A stretch of DNA of 12,078 nt from Kiritimatiellia bacterium (GTDB lineage Bacteria; Verrucomicrobiota; Kiritimatiellia; RFP12; UBA1067). Below are positions 6,341 to 12,078 of this stretch, piece by piece. The stretch is taken from assembly GCA_017405115.1 (NCBI GenBank), contig JAFRBA010000014.1:1-12078 (forward strand). The letters run 5' to 3'. The notes beneath the pieces are model-generated. The model saw nothing but the letters and a program-made list of their open reading frames with translations, had not been told where the DNA came from and did not search any database. The first letter of the stretch is position 1; each line of letters begins with the position of its first letter. Made by a program: the position numbers and the translations under genes.

Positions 6341-6349
6341 TGGTATAAT
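6341..6349 (+). promoter_or_regulatory. Extended -10 promoter of the FtsB-like operon, apparently leaderless
   Basis: TGG-TATAAT at 6341-6349 is a perfect extended -10 preceded by a T8 run. No recognisable -35 is present. The ATG at 6357 begins after seven bases, so transcription should start at or within a base of the start codon, and there is no Shine-Dalgarno. The next four genes follow with gaps of 13 nt or overlaps, so this promoter probably drives ftsB-like through the HAD gene. Confidence 0.75.
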
Positions 6350-6356
6350 TTACCAC

Positions 6357-6647
6357 ATGAGCGAAAACCTGAGGGACAAGTTCGTCCGTTACCTGACGTA
6401 TGTCATGCTTCTGCTGATCCTCGTCGGCGGAGTCGTCATGATCTATCCAGACTATCGCCGCAGCGAGTCGCTGAAGAAGCGCAACGCTGAGCTTCAGGAG
6501 GAAATTGACCGGCGCAAGCGCGCAATCGCCCATCTCGTAGAGAACCAGCGCAGGTTCAAGACCGACGCCGACTTCGTCGAGAAGATCGCGCGCCAGAACC
6601 ACCGCGTCTTCCCTGGCGAGCTCGTGTTCATCTTCGAGAAAGACTGA
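6357..6647 (+). CDS. FtsB/DivIC-type septum formation initiator
   Basis: Small bitopic membrane protein of the divisome, expected to partner FtsL and FtsQ/DivIB-type proteins at the septum. The 96 residues show a short cytoplasmic N-terminus (1-11), one transmembrane helix at about 12-30 ending in a tyrosine/proline pair, a charged heptad-like coiled coil at about 35-66, and a C-terminal ARQNHRVFPGELVFIF segment (78-93) that matches the AR..GxxxPGE end of the FtsB/DivIC family. The start codon sits seven bases after TATAAT with no ribosome binding site, so translation is probably leaderless. It heads a run of envelope genes (M50-like protease, lgt). Family assignment rests on architecture and the end motif, since this family has low sequence identity. 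Confidence 0.85.
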   Translation: MSENLRDKFVRYLTYVMLLLILVGGVVMIYPDYRRSESLKKRNAELQEEIDRRKRAIAHLVENQRRFKTDADFVEKIARQNHRVFPGELVFIFEKD

Positions 6648-6660
6648 CTCATCCGCTACG

Positions 6661-7362
6661 ATGGCGAACTTCCTGAGGCTCCTGACGGGAATCGCGCTGC
6701 TGCCCGCGTGCTGGGGCGTGGCGAGGGCGCTCGCCGACTCGGTGGTCGCGGCGGCCGGGGCCGACGGCATCGGCGTCGAGTCTCTCTCGCTGCTCGGCGG
6801 AGTCGCGGCGTTCGCGTTCGCGTGGATGGCGCTCAGCCATCCCGTCAAGGCGTATGTGCTCGGGCACGAGCTCACTCATGCGCTCTGGGGCCTTCTCTTC
6901 GGCGCGAGGCCGAGCGACCTCCGCGTCGGCGAGGGCGGCGGCAGCGTTCGCCTCACCAAGTCGAACATGCTCATCACGCTCGCGCCGTACTTCTTCCCGT
7001 TCTACACGTTCGTCGTCATCGTCTGCGCTCTCGTTACGTCCGCCTTCGTGCGCCCGCTCCCGTTCCTGCCGATGTGGATGTTCCTCGTGGGCTTCACCTG
7101 GGCGTTCCACGTGCTCTTCACCGTCGAGACCCTCGGCCAGCGGCAGCCCGACGTGAAGCTCTACGGGCGCCTCTTCTCCTGGACTTTCATCTTCATCGTC
7201 AACATTCTCTTCGTCGTCGTGTGGCTGGCGTCGGCGACATCCCTTACGTTCGCCGCGGCCGGTGGCTTCCTCCTCGCGCGCGTGTCGTCAGCCTACATGG
7301 CCGTGGGCGCCTCCGCGCTGTCCTGCGGCAGATGGATTAAGTCCCTATGTACCCGGACCTGA
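6661..7362 (+). CDS. Membrane M50-like zinc metallopeptidase
   Basis: Predicted integral inner-membrane protein of 233 residues with a zinc-peptidase HExxH motif, HELTH at 69-73, in the context LGHELTHALWGLLFGA typical of M50/site-2-protease relatives. Hydrophobic segments lie at about 3-20, 45-60, 103-125, 135-155, 172-192 and 195-220. A QPD segment at 162-164 may stand in for the family's second NPDG/LDG metal-binding motif, but this is unsure. No PDZ domain is present, unlike RseP. The ATG start lacks a clear Shine-Dalgarno, and the stop of the preceding gene is 13 nt upstream, so coupling is possible. The 3' end overlaps lgt by 16 nt. The substrate is unknown; cleaving a membrane-bound regulator is the usual role of such enzymes, and its neighbours in cell division and lipoprotein maturation make an envelope function reasonable. 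Confidence 0.75.
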   Translation: MANFLRLLTGIALLPACWGVARALADSVVAAAGADGIGVESLSLLGGVAAFAFAWMALSHPVKAYVLGHELTHALWGLLFGARPSDLRVGEGGGSVRLTKSNMLITLAPYFFPFYTFVVIVCALVTSAFVRPLPFLPMWMFLVGFTWAFHVLFTVETLGQRQPDVKLYGRLFSWTFIFIVNILFVVVWLASATSLTFAAAGGFLLARVSSAYMAVGASALSCGRWIKSLCTRT

Positions 7363-8108
7363 TCGACATCGGCTTCCTGCACGTCAAGACGTACGGCGCG
7401 CTCATGGCGACGGGCTTCGTCGTCTGCTGGTGGCTCGTCGAGCGCCTCAGCGGCCGCAAGGACCTTTCCAACCTGCTGATGCTGCTCATGCTTGGCGGTG
7501 TCGTCGGGAGCAGGGCCGCGTACGTGATAGAGCACTGGCAGGCCGAGTTCGCCTCCAGCCCGATGTCGGTCTTCCGCGTCGACCAGGGCGGGCTCATGTT
7601 CTACGGCGGGTTCATTCTCTCGTTCGTGGTGTTCTTCGCGTGGTGCTTCTTCCGGCGGGAGCATCCGCTGCGACTGGCCGACCTCCTGGCGACCGTGATG
7701 CCGCTCGGGCACGCGTTCGGGCGCGTCGGGTGCTTCTTCTACGGCTGCTGCTACGGGCGCGACTCGAACGCGTGGTGCGCCGTCACGTTCCCGGCCGGCA
7801 GCCCGAGCTGGTACGAGCACGGCCGGCGCATGGTGAGTGTGCTCCCGACGCAGCTGTTCGAGGCCGCCGCCCTGCTTGCGCTGTTCGCCGCGCTGATGGC
7901 ACTCGGCCGCCGGGGCGCGCGCGAACGGCCGGGACTGGTGACCGGCGCGTACCTGATCGGCTACGCGGTGATCCGGTTCGGCATCGAATACCTGCGCGGA
8001 GACCCGCGGGCCGCTGTCGGCCCGCTGAGCATAAGCCAGGCGATTTCCGTCGGCATGGTGGTCGTGGGGGTGGTGTTCATTGAATGTTCACGTCATAATC
8101 GGCGCTGA
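7347..8108 (+). CDS. lgt: Prolipoprotein diacylglyceryl transferase, GCC-type
   Basis: Inner-membrane enzyme that transfers diacylglycerol from phosphatidylglycerol to the lipobox cysteine of prolipoproteins. The 253 residues form several membrane helices. Family signatures are the YxGxxxxxGF start region (16-24), GGLMFYGGF (81-89), the signature GHAFGRVGCFFYGCCYG (121-137, with the key arginine R126), LPTQLFEA (166-173) and RFGIEYLRGD (210-219). In E. coli the signature reads GRIGNFINGE; here the asparagine is replaced by C129 and a CC pair follows, a variant known from a broad set of Lgt homologues. The start ATG lies inside the end of the protease gene (16-nt overlap) and the 3' end overlaps holA by 29 nt, so expression is probably coupled. 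No strong Shine-Dalgarno is seen. Confidence 0.92.
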   Translation: MYPDLIDIGFLHVKTYGALMATGFVVCWWLVERLSGRKDLSNLLMLLMLGGVVGSRAAYVIEHWQAEFASSPMSVFRVDQGGLMFYGGFILSFVVFFAWCFFRREHPLRLADLLATVMPLGHAFGRVGCFFYGCCYGRDSNAWCAVTFPAGSPSWYEHGRRMVSVLPTQLFEAAALLALFAALMALGRRGARERPGLVTGAYLIGYAVIRFGIEYLRGDPRAAVGPLSISQAISVGMVVVGVVFIECSRHNRR

Positions 8109-9069
8109 CGACTACCTCGTAGACGAGGCGGCAAAGCGAATCGTGGGGGACGGCGTCGGGCTCGAGGTCGTCGACTCGGTCAATTCCACGAACGCCGACC
8201 TGCAGCTCGCCGACCTGCGCGCCGCCGACGCCTCGCTGCAGACGCCGCCGTTCCTAGACCCCCGCAAGGTCACGTGGTGGCGCAACGTCCATTTCCTGCC
8301 GGGCGCGAAGAAGGCCTCCGCGGAGGAGGTGAAGACGGCGCTCGAGAAGTTCGCGCGGCGGCTCGCCGCGGCGAACCTGCCGGAGAACCAGCACTTCATA
8401 CTCTCGGGCCCCCACCTGCTGAAGAACTCCCTGGTGGCCAAGACCCTGGCGGCCTCCGCGGAGGTCGTCGTGTTCGGCGCGGAGAGCCCGAGGGACGCGG
8501 CGCGCGCGTCGGTCGTCCGCGTCGTCGACCGTGCCGCCGACATGGGGCTCAAGTTCGCCCCGGGCGTCGCGGACCGCTTCGTCGCCGTGGTCGGCAACGA
8601 CGCCCGCTCCCAGGCAAGCGAGCTCGCCAAGATGCGCGAGTACCTGGGGAAGGGGACGTCGGTCGTGAACGCCGCCGACGTCGCCGCCGTCACGAGCCCC
8701 GGCGTGGGCGTGGAGCCCGAGCTGTGGGACGTGACGGACGCCGTCGGCAGCCGCGACATCGCCGCGGCACTTGCGGCGGTAGGGCGCTTCGAGCTCAAGA
8801 ACGGCTTCGCCGTCATGATGAGCGGGGCGCTCGAGCGGTTCTTCCGCCAGCTCGTGGACGTCGCGGCGGGCCGTACGGACGGCATGAACCCCTATGTGGT
8901 GAAGAAGACCGCCGGCTTCCTGCGCAAGTGGTCGCCCCAGGAGGCGCGCGTCGCGCGCTGGCGCTTCCTCACGCTCCGCGAGCAGGCGGTGTCCGGCGTG
9001 ACGAACAACGCCGACGTGCTCCTCGTCACCACTCTCGTGCGCGTCATGCGGGGAGGGCGCGGCAGATGA
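8080..9069 (+). CDS. holA: DNA polymerase III delta subunit
   Basis: Clamp-loader subunit that opens the beta sliding clamp during replication. The 329-residue product begins VHVIIGADDYLVDEAAKR, matching the family start, and has TPPFLDPRKVTWWRNVHFL at about 55-73, the usual beta-strand after the PFF/F-region. The middle and C-terminal helical regions (about 205-325) fit the family length of about 340. The start is TTG at 8080: an in-frame TAA at 8032 and the absence of ATG or GTG between them leave this as the only start that keeps the conserved N-terminus. A G-rich GGGGGTGG (8066-8073) precedes it. It overlaps lgt by 29 nt, and its TGA overlaps the next ATG (ATGA). Sequence identity in this family is low, but the N-terminal motif and length are convincing. 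Confidence 0.86.
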   Translation: MNVHVIIGADDYLVDEAAKRIVGDGVGLEVVDSVNSTNADLQLADLRAADASLQTPPFLDPRKVTWWRNVHFLPGAKKASAEEVKTALEKFARRLAAANLPENQHFILSGPHLLKNSLVAKTLAASAEVVVFGAESPRDAARASVVRVVDRAADMGLKFAPGVADRFVAVVGNDARSQASELAKMREYLGKGTSVVNAADVAAVTSPGVGVEPELWDVTDAVGSRDIAAALAAVGRFELKNGFAVMMSGALERFFRQLVDVAAGRTDGMNPYVVKKTAGFLRKWSPQEARVARWRFLTLREQAVSGVTNNADVLLVTTLVRVMRGGRGR

Positions 9070-9779
9070 GCAGGGAGATCCTCACTCTGCGGCAGGCCGC
9101 GGAGCACATCCACATGTCGGAGAGCGAGCTTCGCCACTGCGCGCAGCGCGGCGAGGTGGAGGCGTTCCGCCGCGGCGACGACTGGTGCTTCGAGCACCGG
9201 ACCCTTGACGAGTGGGCGCAGCGCGCGCTCCTCGCGGCAGGCGAGCGCGACCTGCGCGCGCAGCACCGCGTCATGGTGGACGAAAGGCGCCGCTCCGCCG
9301 GCGAGGGGCTCTCAGCCGCGCCGCTCTTCGACTCATCCACGATAGACCTCGCCCTGGGAGCGAAGGCCAAGGCCGGCATTCTGCGCGACATGACCGACCT
9401 CGCCGTGCGCGGCGGCAAGGTGTACGACGCCGAGGCGCTCTTCCGCGAGCTCGTCGCACGCGAGGAGGCCGCGTCCACCGCCGTAGGCGAAGGCGTGGCC
9501 CTGCTGCACCCGAGGTTCCACGACCCGTACCTCTTCGAGGAGAGCTTCGTCGCCTACGGGCGCAGCGTGCGCCCGATATTCTTCGGCGCCTCCAACGGAG
9601 AGGGCACGCGCCACTTCTTCCTCATCTGCTCCACCGACCACGCCCAGCACCTCCACATCCTCGCGCGCCTCGCCGTGCTCGCGCACGGAACCGAGCTGAT
9701 ACCGATGCTGGACGCCGCGGAAACCGCGGCCGACGTCGTGGCCGCCATCGCCTCGTGCGAGGAGGAGTTCGCGTCGTGA
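9066..9779 (+). CDS. HTH domain fused to PTS EIIA (fructose/PtsN type) domain
   Basis: Probable regulatory phosphoprotein, 237 residues. Residues 5-53 form an excisionase/MerR-like helix-turn-helix (LTLRQAAEHIHMSESELRHC, then RRGDDWCF, then LDEW). Residues 87-235 form an EIIA domain of the PtsN/fructose family: GVALLHPR carries H148 where PtsN has the phosphorylated histidine of IPHGK, and the later HLHILARLA segment (196-203) matches the PtsN HLHTLSLVA helix. The proline before the active histidine is replaced by leucine. No EIIB or EIIC lies nearby, so a regulatory rather than sugar-transport role is likely, with phosphoryl transfer from HPr/NPr expected. The ATG overlaps the holA stop (ATGA), with GGGGAGGG upstream as ribosome binding site, and its TGA overlaps the next GTG. 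The DNA target, if any, is unknown. Confidence 0.85.
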   Translation: MSREILTLRQAAEHIHMSESELRHCAQRGEVEAFRRGDDWCFEHRTLDEWAQRALLAAGERDLRAQHRVMVDERRRSAGEGLSAAPLFDSSTIDLALGAKAKAGILRDMTDLAVRGGKVYDAEALFRELVAREEAASTAVGEGVALLHPRFHDPYLFEESFVAYGRSVRPIFFGASNGEGTRHFFLICSTDHAQHLHILARLAVLAHGTELIPMLDAAETAADVVAAIASCEEEFAS

Positions 9780-10441
9780 CCGCGGAAAGCGCGAACGGCG
9801 GACGGAAGCGTTTCTGCTTCTTCGACCTCGACGGGACCCTCGCCGACACCGACCCAGACATCCGCCGCGCGTGGAAGGCCGCGCTCGCCGACCTCGGCCT
9901 CGACTGCCCGCAGTTCGACGAGAAGTTCGTGGCAGGCCCGCCGATCGACGAGATGACGAGGATCCTGTTCCCAGACATCTTCACCGCGTCGCTGGCGGAC
10001 GCCGTGCGGCGCAGCTTCGCCGCGCACTACGACAACGACGGCTTCCCGCTGACGCGCGAGTACCCCGGCGTCCTCGACGAGGTGCGCAGGCTGAAGTCCG
10101 AGGGCCGCACGCTCGCCATCGTCACCAACAAGCGCTTCGCCGCCGCGACCGCGATGGCGCGGCACTTCGGCTGGCTCGACGCGTTCGACGGCGTGTACGC
10201 TGGCGACATGCGCGCGGACGGCCCGTCGGGCAAGATGCGCAAGCCGGAGCTCCTGCGCGCCGTAATGGCCGAGTTCGGCGCAGCCCCGGACGACTGCGCG
10301 CTCGTCGGCGACACTTCGAGCGACTTCGAGGCGGCGTCGGCGAACGGTGTCCTGTCCGTCGGAGTCGCGTGGGGCTACGGCACTCCGGAGGAACTCTCCC
10401 GCGCCGAGATCGTCTGCCGGGCATTGCCTTTCCCGCTCTGA
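9776..10441 (+). CDS. HAD-superfamily phosphatase, phosphoglycolate-phosphatase-like
   Basis: Soluble Mg-dependent phosphohydrolase of 221 residues. The four HAD motifs are present: DLDGT 17-21 (nucleophile D17, acid D19), TNK 117-119, K156 in RKPELL, and GDTSSD 178-183. An alpha-helical cap at about 25-95 places it in subfamily I, like Gph, PgmB or PpaX. The substrate cannot be told from the sequence. The GTG start at 9776 overlaps the TGA of the EIIA gene and has GGAGGAG (9761-9767) at 8-nt spacing; no in-frame ATG lies near. It is the last gene of the overlapping cluster, and its 3' end contains the -35 region of the pyrH promoter. It could act in metabolite repair, but nothing in the context fixes this. 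Confidence 0.9.
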   Translation: MTAESANGGRKRFCFFDLDGTLADTDPDIRRAWKAALADLGLDCPQFDEKFVAGPPIDEMTRILFPDIFTASLADAVRRSFAAHYDNDGFPLTREYPGVLDEVRRLKSEGRTLAIVTNKRFAAATAMARHFGWLDAFDGVYAGDMRADGPSGKMRKPELLRAVMAEFGAAPDDCALVGDTSSDFEAASANGVLSVGVAWGYGTPEELSRAEIVCRALPFPL

Positions 10442-10452
10442 AATGGTACAAT
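10424..10452 (+). promoter_or_regulatory. pyrH promoter with extended -10, apparently leaderless
   Basis: TTGCCT (10424-10429) and TACAAT (10447-10452) are separated by 17 nt, and TGG precedes the -10 (10444-10446), giving a good -35 plus an extended -10. The -35 lies inside the HAD coding end. The GTG start of pyrH begins seven bases after TACAAT, so the transcript should start at that codon. No Shine-Dalgarno is present. This repeats the arrangement seen before the activator and FtsB-like genes. Confidence 0.75.
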
Positions 10453-10459
10453 TCCCATT

Positions 10460-11197
10460 GTGAAAAAGTCGTCTCGCAAGTTGAAGTACCGCCGCGTCCT
10501 GCTGAAGCTCTCCGGCGAAGTGCTGGGGAACCGCGAAACGGGCGAATGCCTCGACCCGTCCAGGCTCGCCTACATGGCCGACCAGGTGCGCCGCCTCAGG
10601 GCGCAGGGCTGCCAGATAGGCGTGGTCCTCGGCGGCGGCAACATATTCCGCGGCCTCGCCGGTGCCGGCAGGGGCGTGGACCGCGGCACGGGCGACTCGA
10701 TGGGCATGCTGGCGACCGTCATAAACGCACTCGCGCTCATGAACGCGCTGGAGTCCGCAGGCGTTCCCGCCCGCGTCATGACCGCCATCGAGATGCCGCG
10801 CATAGCGGAGCCGTTCGTGGCGCGCCGCGCGCTGGGCTGCCTCGAGAAGGGCCAGGTCGTCATATTCGGCGGCGGCACCGGCAACCCCTATTTCTCCACC
10901 GACTCTGCGGCCGCCCTCAAGGCGTGCGAGATCGGCGCCGACGCGCTGCTCAAGGCCACGAAGGTCGACGGCGTCTACACCGCCGACCCGAAGAAGGACC
11001 CGACGGCCACCAAGTACGCTTCGCTCAGCTACGTCACGGCGCTCGAGAAGAGGCTCAAGGTCATGGACTCCGCGGCGTTCGCCCTTTGCATGGACAACAA
11101 CATCCCGATAGTGGTGTTCGACTTCTTCGACCCAAAGGCGCTGCAGGGCGTCGTCCAGGGCAAGGCGGTCGGCACGGTCGTGGGCGCCAGCGCCTGA
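10460..11197 (+). CDS. pyrH: UMP kinase
   Basis: Phosphorylates UMP to UDP in pyrimidine synthesis; a hexameric amino-acid-kinase-fold enzyme of the cytoplasm. The 245 residues show KLSGE (16-20), GGGNIFRG (58-65), GDSMGMLATVINAL (78-91), GGGTGNPYFSTD (137-148) and KATKVDGVYTADP (165-177), all standard for bacterial PyrH. Start choice: GTG at 10460 places the conserved RRVLLKLSGE at residue 11, as expected, and the next in-frame ATG (M39) would remove it. The GTG lies where transcription should begin, so it is probably a leaderless GTG start. frr follows after 28 nt, the common bacterial pyrH-frr pair. Confidence 0.97.
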   Translation: MKKSSRKLKYRRVLLKLSGEVLGNRETGECLDPSRLAYMADQVRRLRAQGCQIGVVLGGGNIFRGLAGAGRGVDRGTGDSMGMLATVINALALMNALESAGVPARVMTAIEMPRIAEPFVARRALGCLEKGQVVIFGGGTGNPYFSTDSAAALKACEIGADALLKATKVDGVYTADPKKDPTATKYASLSYVTALEKRLKVMDSAAFALCMDNNIPIVVFDFFDPKALQGVVQGKAVGTVVGASA

Positions 11198-11225
11198 TGC
11201 AGTCACAACACTGAAAGGAAAGAAA

Positions 11226-11789
11226 ATGAACACGGTAGCAGAAGTACTCAACGACGCCACGACGAAGATCGCCAAGAGCTTCGACGCGCTCAAGGCGCAG
11301 TTCTCCGGCCTTAGGACCGGCAAGGCCTCCCCCGCAATGGTTGACCAGATCCGCGTCGACTACTACGGCGTCCCGACGCCGATCAAGAACCTCGGCACGA
11401 TATCGACCCCGGAGCCGCGCCAGATAAAGATCACCCCGTTCGACCCGACGGTGCTCGACGCGATGAACAAGGCGATCCTCGCCGCGAACATCGGCGTCAC
11501 CCCGCAGACGGACGGCAAGGTGCTGCGCATCAACGTGCCTGAGCTCAACGAGGAGCGCCGCAAGGAAATCGTCAAGGTCGCCAAGACCCAGGCCGAGGCC
11601 CAGAAGGTCGCCATGCGCAACGTCCGCCGCGACGCGAATGACGCCGTCAAGAAGCTCGAGAAGGACAAGAAGATCTCCGAGGACGAGATGAAGCAGGGCC
11701 TCGACCGCATCCAGAAGGCGACGGACGACGGCATCGCGAAGATCGACGCCGAGCTGAAGGCCAAGGAAGCCGAAGTGATGGCGGTGTAG
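11226..11789 (+). CDS. frr: Ribosome recycling factor
   Basis: Splits the post-termination ribosome together with EF-G and GTP. The 187 residues match the usual 185. Visible family features are SGLRTGKASPAMVD (27-40), the YYGVPTPI segment, the domain II region, VPELNEERRKEIVK and the C-terminal helix with EDEMKQGLDRIQKATDDGIAKID. The ATG has a good ribosome binding site, AAGGA (11215-11219), at 6-nt spacing. It is co-directional with pyrH, 28 nt downstream, and probably shares the pyrH promoter. No terminator is seen in the 52-nt gap that follows. Confidence 0.98.
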   Translation: MNTVAEVLNDATTKIAKSFDALKAQFSGLRTGKASPAMVDQIRVDYYGVPTPIKNLGTISTPEPRQIKITPFDPTVLDAMNKAILAANIGVTPQTDGKVLRINVPELNEERRKEIVKVAKTQAEAQKVAMRNVRRDANDAVKKLEKDKKISEDEMKQGLDRIQKATDDGIAKIDAELKAKEAEVMAV

Positions 11790-11841
11790 TGGAGATCCCG
11801 TAAGTTTTGGAATTTCAGTAAGGTCCAGTGAGGAGGTTGAC

Positions 11842-12078
11842 ATGGCAGAAGAGGTAGAGATGACGCCGGTCGAGATGGTTCCCGTCGACGCCGCGGAGCC
11901 GCCAAAGGCCGATCCGCTCGCCAAGCCGGCGGCGCCGATTTCCGAGACGGCAAAGGCCGCGCCGGTCGTGCCGAGGCCCGCAGGGGTCGGCGCAGGCGGC
12001 GCGCTCAAGCCCGGCCTGAAGCTTCCTCCAAAGCCCGGCACGGGCACCGCGGCGCTCAAGCCCGGCCTCAAGCTACCC
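11842..12078 (+). CDS. N-terminal part of a Pro/Ala/Lys-rich protein with LKPGLKLP repeats (3' truncated)
   Basis: Only 79 residues lie in the window and no stop is reached. The ATG has a strong ribosome binding site, AGGAGG (11831-11836), at 5-nt spacing. The first 20 residues are acidic (MAEEVEMTPVEMVPVDAAEP), followed by a proline/alanine-rich stretch and two copies of ALKPGLKLP. There is no signal peptide or membrane helix in the visible part, so this looks like a disordered cytoplasmic N-terminal region that may precede a folded or membrane domain outside the window. It is co-directional with frr and may be co-transcribed with it. I do not recognise the family. Confidence 0.72.
   Translation, partial: MAEEVEMTPVEMVPVDAAEPPKADPLAKPAAPISETAKAAPVVPRPAGVGAGGALKPGLKLPPKPGTGTAALKPGLKLP
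12001..12078 (+). repeat. In-frame repeat ALKPGLKLP with 51-bp period
   Basis: ALKPGLKLP is encoded at 12001-12027 and again at 12052-12078, 51 bp (17 codons) apart; the unit is ALKPGLKLPPKPGTGTA. The second copy reaches the window edge, so more copies may follow. The copies differ at third codon positions (ctg/ctc, ctt/cta, cct/ccc), which suggests selection on the protein motif rather than a fresh DNA duplication. Confidence 0.7.

Noticed and set aside
4719..6875. Very long minus-strand open frame opposite guaA and the next gap
   Set aside because: It is a codon-bias shadow of guaA; it also runs through the non-coding octamer repeat and the FtsB-like gene, with no recognisable domain.
9554..11323. 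Minus-strand open frame of 589 codons across the EIIA, HAD and pyrH genes
   Set aside because: It crosses three solid + strand genes and has no motif; it is a GC-rich reading-frame artefact.
1..12078. CRISPR arrays, tRNA or rRNA genes, insertion sequences, attachment sites
   Set aside because: No regular direct-repeat/spacer array, tRNA-like cloverleaf, transposase or rRNA segment was seen on either strand by reading; the only tandem array is the 8-bp repeat near 6268.

Overview
This is a GC-rich bacterial chromosomal segment. Every supported gene lies on the + strand and most are housekeeping genes. The window cuts into both end genes: the helicase start lies at the left edge, and a proline/alanine/lysine-rich protein runs off the right edge. 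No 16S rRNA or other strong taxonomic marker is present. The GC-rich coding, extended -10 promoters placed directly against start codons, an octamer GTGGA-type microsatellite and an HTH-EIIA fusion suggest a PVC-superphylum bacterium such as Kiritimatiellota, Lentisphaerae or a relative. That assignment is a low-confidence inference.

Layout: (1) 3-1574, an RhlB-like DEAD-box RNA helicase. (2) 1561-1722, a compact regulatory gap holding two TTAC..GTAA dyads, a perfect 15-bp stem-loop and a near-consensus sigma-54 (-24/-12) promoter. (3) gdhA (NADP-type glutamate dehydrogenase), then a NifA-like GAF/AAA+/Fis sigma-54 activator whose last bases overlap guaA (GMP synthetase). (4) 6225-6356, a gap with an 8-bp tandem repeat and a promoter. 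(5) An apparent operon: FtsB/DivIC-like protein, membrane M50-like metalloprotease, lgt, holA, HTH-EIIA fusion and HAD phosphatase, with several overlapping stop/start junctions. (6) pyrH and frr behind their own promoter, then the truncated low-complexity gene.

The most interesting reading is a possible nitrogen-control module. A sigma-54 promoter with 12 of 13 core consensus positions lies directly before gdhA. Helically phased dyads sit at enhancer distance upstream of it. The next gene encodes a sigma-54 activator of the type whose GAF domain can sense small metabolites, with a GAFTDA variant of the sigma-54-contact loop. That gene is translationally coupled to guaA, a glutamine-consuming enzyme. 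The link between activator and promoter is inferred from position and motif only.

A second theme is promoter architecture. Three genes (activator, FtsB-like, pyrH) have an extended -10 (TGG-TAYAAT) ending 6-7 nt before the start codon and no convincing Shine-Dalgarno, as expected for leaderless mRNAs. gdhA, frr, guaA, the EIIA gene, the HAD gene and the last gene have purine-rich ribosome binding sites. Two modes of translation initiation therefore seem to coexist in this genome.
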